From NCBI GenBank assembly GCA_038087015.1, contig JASBNA010000017.1, positions 372,001 to 436,000 on the forward strand: a DNA stretch of 64,000 nucleotides. The letters run 5' to 3'. The notes beneath the pieces were generated by a model. That model was not told where the DNA came from. It was given only the letters and a program-made list of their open reading frames with translations, and did no database searches. Each line of letters starts with the position of its first letter. The first letter of the stretch is position 1. This DNA is from Cerrena zonata (taxonomy: Eukaryota > Basidiomycota > Agaricomycetes > Polyporales > Cerrenaceae). The position numbers and the translations under genes are program-made. Of the stretch, positions 59,822 to 64,000 are shown in pieces.

Positions 59822-62800
59822 CTATCTATTAGGGGGTCGAGACTGGAAGGAGTGTCCATTCTGAAGTGGTTCAGTTGGACTTGGGAAGTTCATCCCACCG
59901 TTATTAAAACCAGAGTTAAAATCCAAAACTCCGGCATCCCGTATGAGGTTTATCCACTGCTCATCCATCATATCATCTGGAAAGCTCAGAAGATCGGGAA
60001 CACCTCCGACACCTCCATGAGGACCCATAGCGAACATGGCATCCACATCCATACCCATCTGATTAGCACTAGCCTCTGCAGGTGAATTGACGAAATATGG
60101 GAACATAGTCGGTGTCGATGCTGATGCGGGCGGTGAGAAGACTGATAAATCTCCTATTGACTCTGGAGTAAACGATGAGAATGACGTTGAGTGGCCATTA
60201 GTCAATGCGGTTGGAGTAGAAGGGACGGCGGTCGCAGGAGGGTCGACGAGACATTGTGAAGTGTCAACAACAGCAGCGGAAGAAGGGAAGAACGACAGAT
60301 ATTCCACGAGGGTTGGATGCACCTCATTGAAAGCATCCACAAGACTATCCGGAATACTATCACTAGGCGTTGACGCTGTTGCAGGTGAAGGCGCCTCTGT
60401 CCGAGGAGGACTATCACCTGAGATAGAGCTCATGCTATCCTGTCTGGATGATCGACGAGAGTCGCATGTCTTCTCCGTCAGCGGACTGGAACCGTTGACC
60501 AAAGGAATGCCTGATGAGGTACCATTGATAGAGGATGTTGACAGGGTCTTGGTCTTCGGGCGTTTCCTTGTCAAGAGTTTAGTGGATACAACTCGTGTTT
60601 GACCACCGAATATAGCAAGCTTGTCTTCGGAAGCGTCCTCGGGTAATAGTTGAACTTGGATATCGAGAGTGTTCGGAGCGACACGTTTATGTCTGAATTG
60701 TTGATAAGCCGCCGTCGCTCTATCCCGTAGACGAGAAAGGATAGGCTATGGGAAGATCAGTCTAAGTTGTTTGTAGTTCACAGAGATTACAAAGATACAT
60801 ACCACCGCCATCCGAGCCCTTGGAGACGAGAAGGCTCCTTTCTTGAACAACTCAATGGTGAGGTCCAACTCAATCAATGCGCTGGGAGCCATAGTTGCAC
60901 TTGGACACCATTTTACCGTAGATCCCAACACAACCTAAAAATCATGGGATGAGAAATAACGCGCTGTTGTAACAAAGTTTATACGTACCGCCGCGGTGAA
61001 AGCGTGGGTCCAGATAGACCAGAACCGCCCACATAGATCTGGCCTGCGCTCAAAGTGGTGTATGAACGACCTAATTACGATGCAAGCACATCTATTGGCG
61101 GATAGGAATGACGGTGCGTAGGGGCTCCGTAGGGGGTTATTGGGGTGATCGAGGAGCGCTTGGGCGAAGAAAGTTCTATGAATAGCGAGCATAGCTGAAA
61201 CATCGAGTTAGTTCGAATGGGCGCACACGGAGAGGTTTACGGTTATTAGAATATGGCAAGTGCCAATGAGAAATGGAAAGAAGTAAGAACGTAAGCGTAG
61301 GGAAGTAGCACTTACAAATAGAACGGATTTGTGACATAAGGTAACTCCTCATACACGCTCCTGGGTCTGCGTAGTCATCTTCCTCCGGTTTGAGGTAGAG
61401 TTTAATTTTGGGCAGTTCAGCTTGACGAATTAACTTGTCCATCTCAAGTACAGTTTCGTAGTTGGGAGGTTTAGCCGAGAGCAGGGTGTCGATTACTTTG
61501 ATGAACACGTTCTTGCCGTAGTTCATCTTCCACCACCAATCTACGTAAAAACAAAATCCATCAGCACCTTGGTGGAAGTGCGGCTCGCAATCGGCCGAAA
61601 GAGTCAATGTACTCACACCCAGCGATCTTTTCGCCATCTTCACCAATAGACTCTTCTTCGTCAATGGGAAGTTCGCAATCGATGTGAACCTCGGCTATAG
61701 ATGTGGGCCGTCCTAACGTGATACACTAACGGCGATGTCAGGACACAAGAAGTGATGGGAGTGAGTAAGACGTACATGACTGGCCTCGAAGGTCGCAAGC
61801 TCCCAAAAGAGGTTTCTTCGCCGCTGTACAATTTTGGAGTCCAATTTCCACTGGGAGCTATCCCGATCTGCAGATGGTTATCCTTTAGCTCAAACCGGAA
61901 TGAATACCTCAGAAAACCTTACGTAGTCCAATCTACAAGGGAATTCAGGTTGTCAACAACTATAAGAGAGTCAAAAATTATTATAACTTACACTTTGCGC
62001 CAGCTTCACCGCCAATGAGATGATAGACCATGCACCATCGTGACTATACCTTCTCGAACAAGCACTCTGATAGGCTGCTAGCAGAGATACAGCTTGGACA
62101 GTCTCAATTTCCGGAGAATCAAATATCGACCGCAGGGAAAGCGCCGCGCGACCTAACTGGAAATACTTCTCTGCCTCGACATTGCAAGCAGGCAAAGTCA
62201 GGTCGACCAAAGCACCGACCGCCAAGATAAAATACAGCACGGCCAGACGATGGGGACACCGTGTCCCATGTTTGGGCAGATATCCACGAGAGGCAGGGTC
62301 ACCTACGCACTTGTAAATAGATGTAAGGAACTCGTCGATAAGTTCATCTCGTTTGATTGGTCGGAACCACCAAGAAAAATGCTCTAGATAGGCTTCGCAC
62401 AGTGCCCAAGCACGAGGATGTGGGGGAAGGTGTTTCTCAATCTTGGTGAGGACGACGTCTGCACCATCCTGGACAACATGGAGGGGGAAAGTTATGGAGA
62501 GGTTAGCTAGCTCGTGATCAAGTATAGGCAATTCCGGCTCTGGTTCCGACATGTCTTCAAGATGTAGGTCCGCTGGATCAAATGTCTAAACAGGTGTCAG
62601 AGCATGATATACTCGGAGAATTCAGGGGAAACAGACCATAAATAGTGTCTAACAAGGTGTCAAGACAAATTAATTCAATAACAATACATAGATCCGGTTA
62701 TGACGTACCTCTGTGCCTCCGGAACGACCAATGAATTTGGTCTCTCCGTGGTCTCCGACTGTAAGTGTCCCTAGGGCGTCGATTGTTTGAGACAAGGTGT

Positions 62801-63376
62801 TTCTAGTGTGCTCTTCGTCCACAGTGCGACGAACTTCGGGACCAAACTTGACACTCAAAAGTTCATCGCGAAGAAGGGGGTGCCTCTCGCTTGATACACC
62901 GGCTTGAAAGATAGCAAGTGCATCTTCCAATTGCCGTATTCGCTCACTCATCTCTGATATCTTACGGTGGAGCTGCTCGGTGTCTGCAAGAATGAATCTA
63001 GGAGCGAGGGCTCAGCAACTCGGAAAGATCGGAGAAGAGAGCGCTTACCTTGTACCTTGCCCCGCCGACAGGCTGCCTGCTCAGAAGCTTCAGAAAGGTG
63101 TATCACAAGAGCTTTGGATGTGTAAGTGCTTGCCATTAGGACAGATAGTAGTACAACCTCTGCGAACACACGAGCCACAGGGCAATTTCTTATCACATTT
63201 CAGTTTCAATCTAGAGTAATGGAAGGTGATCGTCAGGACCCTTGTGAGATTCGTTAACCAGATTATAACTCGCACCTTCGGCATTCAGCACATGATATCT
63301 CCCCTCGAGCCCTCTTCAGTTCGACATCCTCTTCAGTCGTTTGCTTTCGCGAGGAACGACGACCCTCAGCAGGCAT
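59822..63376 (-). CDS. Zn2Cys6 fungal transcription factor
   Basis: Nuclear regulator. ATG 63376 begins MPAEGRRSSRK and leads to GEISCAECRR; an intron (about 63212-63267) then joins LKLKCDKKLPCGSCVRRGCTTICPNG, completing C-x2-C-x6-C-x5-C-x2-C-x8-C. The next junction needs a GC-AG intron (63077-63133) to give NGSLSAGQGTRFILADTEQLHRK, the usual linker, followed by the coiled-coil-like ISEMSERIRQLEDALAIF. The fungal-specific factor domain spans about 61000-62520: LPPHPRAWALCEAYLEHFSWWF, PKHGTRCPHRLAVLYFILAVG, YFQLGRAALSLRSIFDSP and VQAVSLLAAYQSACSRR. The C-terminus has a basic TRKRPKTK segment and a Ser/Pro-rich region ending with PDDMMDEQWINLIRDAG. About 11 exons. Targets are unknown. Confidence 0.87.
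63077..63133 (-). other. GC-AG intron in the Zn2Cys6 gene
   Basis: A 57-nt intron begins GCAAGC and ends GAGCAG. It joins CPNG to SLSAGQGTRF, the standard linker after this type of zinc cluster. No nearby GT donor gives the same reading. Confidence 0.7.
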
Positions 63377-64000
63377 ACCGGGAGTCGGGTATGGTCAAGA
63401 GCAAAATAGCGAAATAGAGGCTGTGATACGGTCAATTGGTAATGGTTCAGTGCGGAGTCGAGCAGCGCGTTCTTCATCTTTGGGTCTATTACCATGAGGA
63501 AGACGCCCAGTTTCGTGTGTATTTCGGCTTTCGGCATCTCCGCATACACCGAAAGTCCCTGGCATGAGTCAGCCATCAACACACCTTACTCCCAATTCTG
63601 AGACTCCAGTTGTCCGCTGATCCTTTAGGCAGGAAGCTGACCTATCGTCTCTCTTCCAAGCAGGTGATCTGCATTCTCCGTAAGAAAAGAACCAGGTTCA
63701 GAGGGAGGTCAATGTTATTTTTGGTAAACGTGGTCGTGTCCAGATATAGGTAGCTTGCGAGATATGCGGTTCGCACAGTACCGGTATCATGATTACAGTG
63801 ATATTCATCCCTCCCGCGGTAGAAAGGCGGATGCCGGCGGATCAATGGATCTGTACATAACTGGCGGACAAGAGAGGTGCGATGAAGGGTACATTACTGA
63901 TTGCGATTAACGAGATGCAAGCTAGTTATTCGTTGAATAAACACTGTTAACTGTTCAAGTGGTTTTGAATCCCTCTTTGGAATAGACAACAGTAAACAGC
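63377..64000. other. Upstream region of the Zn2Cys6 gene
   Basis: 624 bp to the right edge, probably promoter. No gene, repeat or RNA gene was identified, and short open frames here lack features. Confidence 0.45.

Noticed and set aside
63940..63990. A tRNA-like T-arm (GGTTTTGAATCCC).
   Set aside because: No matching A box, acceptor stem or anticodon arm could be found upstream. I found no convincing tRNA anywhere in the window.

Overview
This window is nuclear DNA from a filamentous basidiomycete, most probably a mushroom-forming Agaricomycete. Genes are interrupted by many very short introns (about 45-65 nt, nearly all GT-AG), lie on both strands at high density, and encode fungal proteins: a vacuolar membrane M28 protease, a Rom2-type RhoGEF, GtaA-type glutaminases, a Zn2Cys6 factor and YAT amino-acid permeases. 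There are no operons, CRISPR arrays or bacterial features. All gene models are hand-spliced from reading-frame continuity, splice consensus and family motifs, so outer limits are firmer than individual internal exons.

Layout. 1-5.3 kb: two tandem GtaA-type secreted glutaminase genes on the minus strand; the first runs off the left edge, the second ends in a membrane anchor. 6.1-17 kb: a dense housekeeping block of TGS1 (snRNA/snoRNA cap hypermethylase), NOP8/NOL8 (60S biogenesis), a Pom34-like nuclear-pore protein, the PFF1 vacuolar protease, VPS28 (ESCRT-I) and HUA1. 16.9-20.9 kb: a gene-poor stretch. 20.9-36.9 kb: accessory genes, namely an FAD monooxygenase, a GH5 exo-beta-1,3-glucanase, a three-finger C2H2 protein, a DHA2-type MFS transporter, a U6 snRNA gene, a secreted histidine-repeat protein and an HMG-box factor. 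38-49.3 kb: a very large Rho1 GEF with two DH domains, the tRNA m3C methyltransferase TRM140 and GPATCH1. 49.3-52.3 kb: mostly empty. 52.3-63.4 kb: an amino-acid permease, a hAT-like MITE beside a second U6 gene, MAK11, mitochondrial HER2 (GatA) and a Zn2Cys6 transcription factor.

The genes do not form one pathway. The main points for follow-up are: two U6 genes on opposite strands whose promoters share an element at exactly the same distance; a secreted protein with repeated Asn-Gly-Asp/His-x-His units; tandem DH domains in the Rom2 homologue; a one-base frame break near the 3' end of TGS1; two GC-AG introns; a 7-nt microexon in the GH5 gene; and a 435-bp MITE with an intact 8-bp target duplication. 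I did not find a convincing new multi-gene system.
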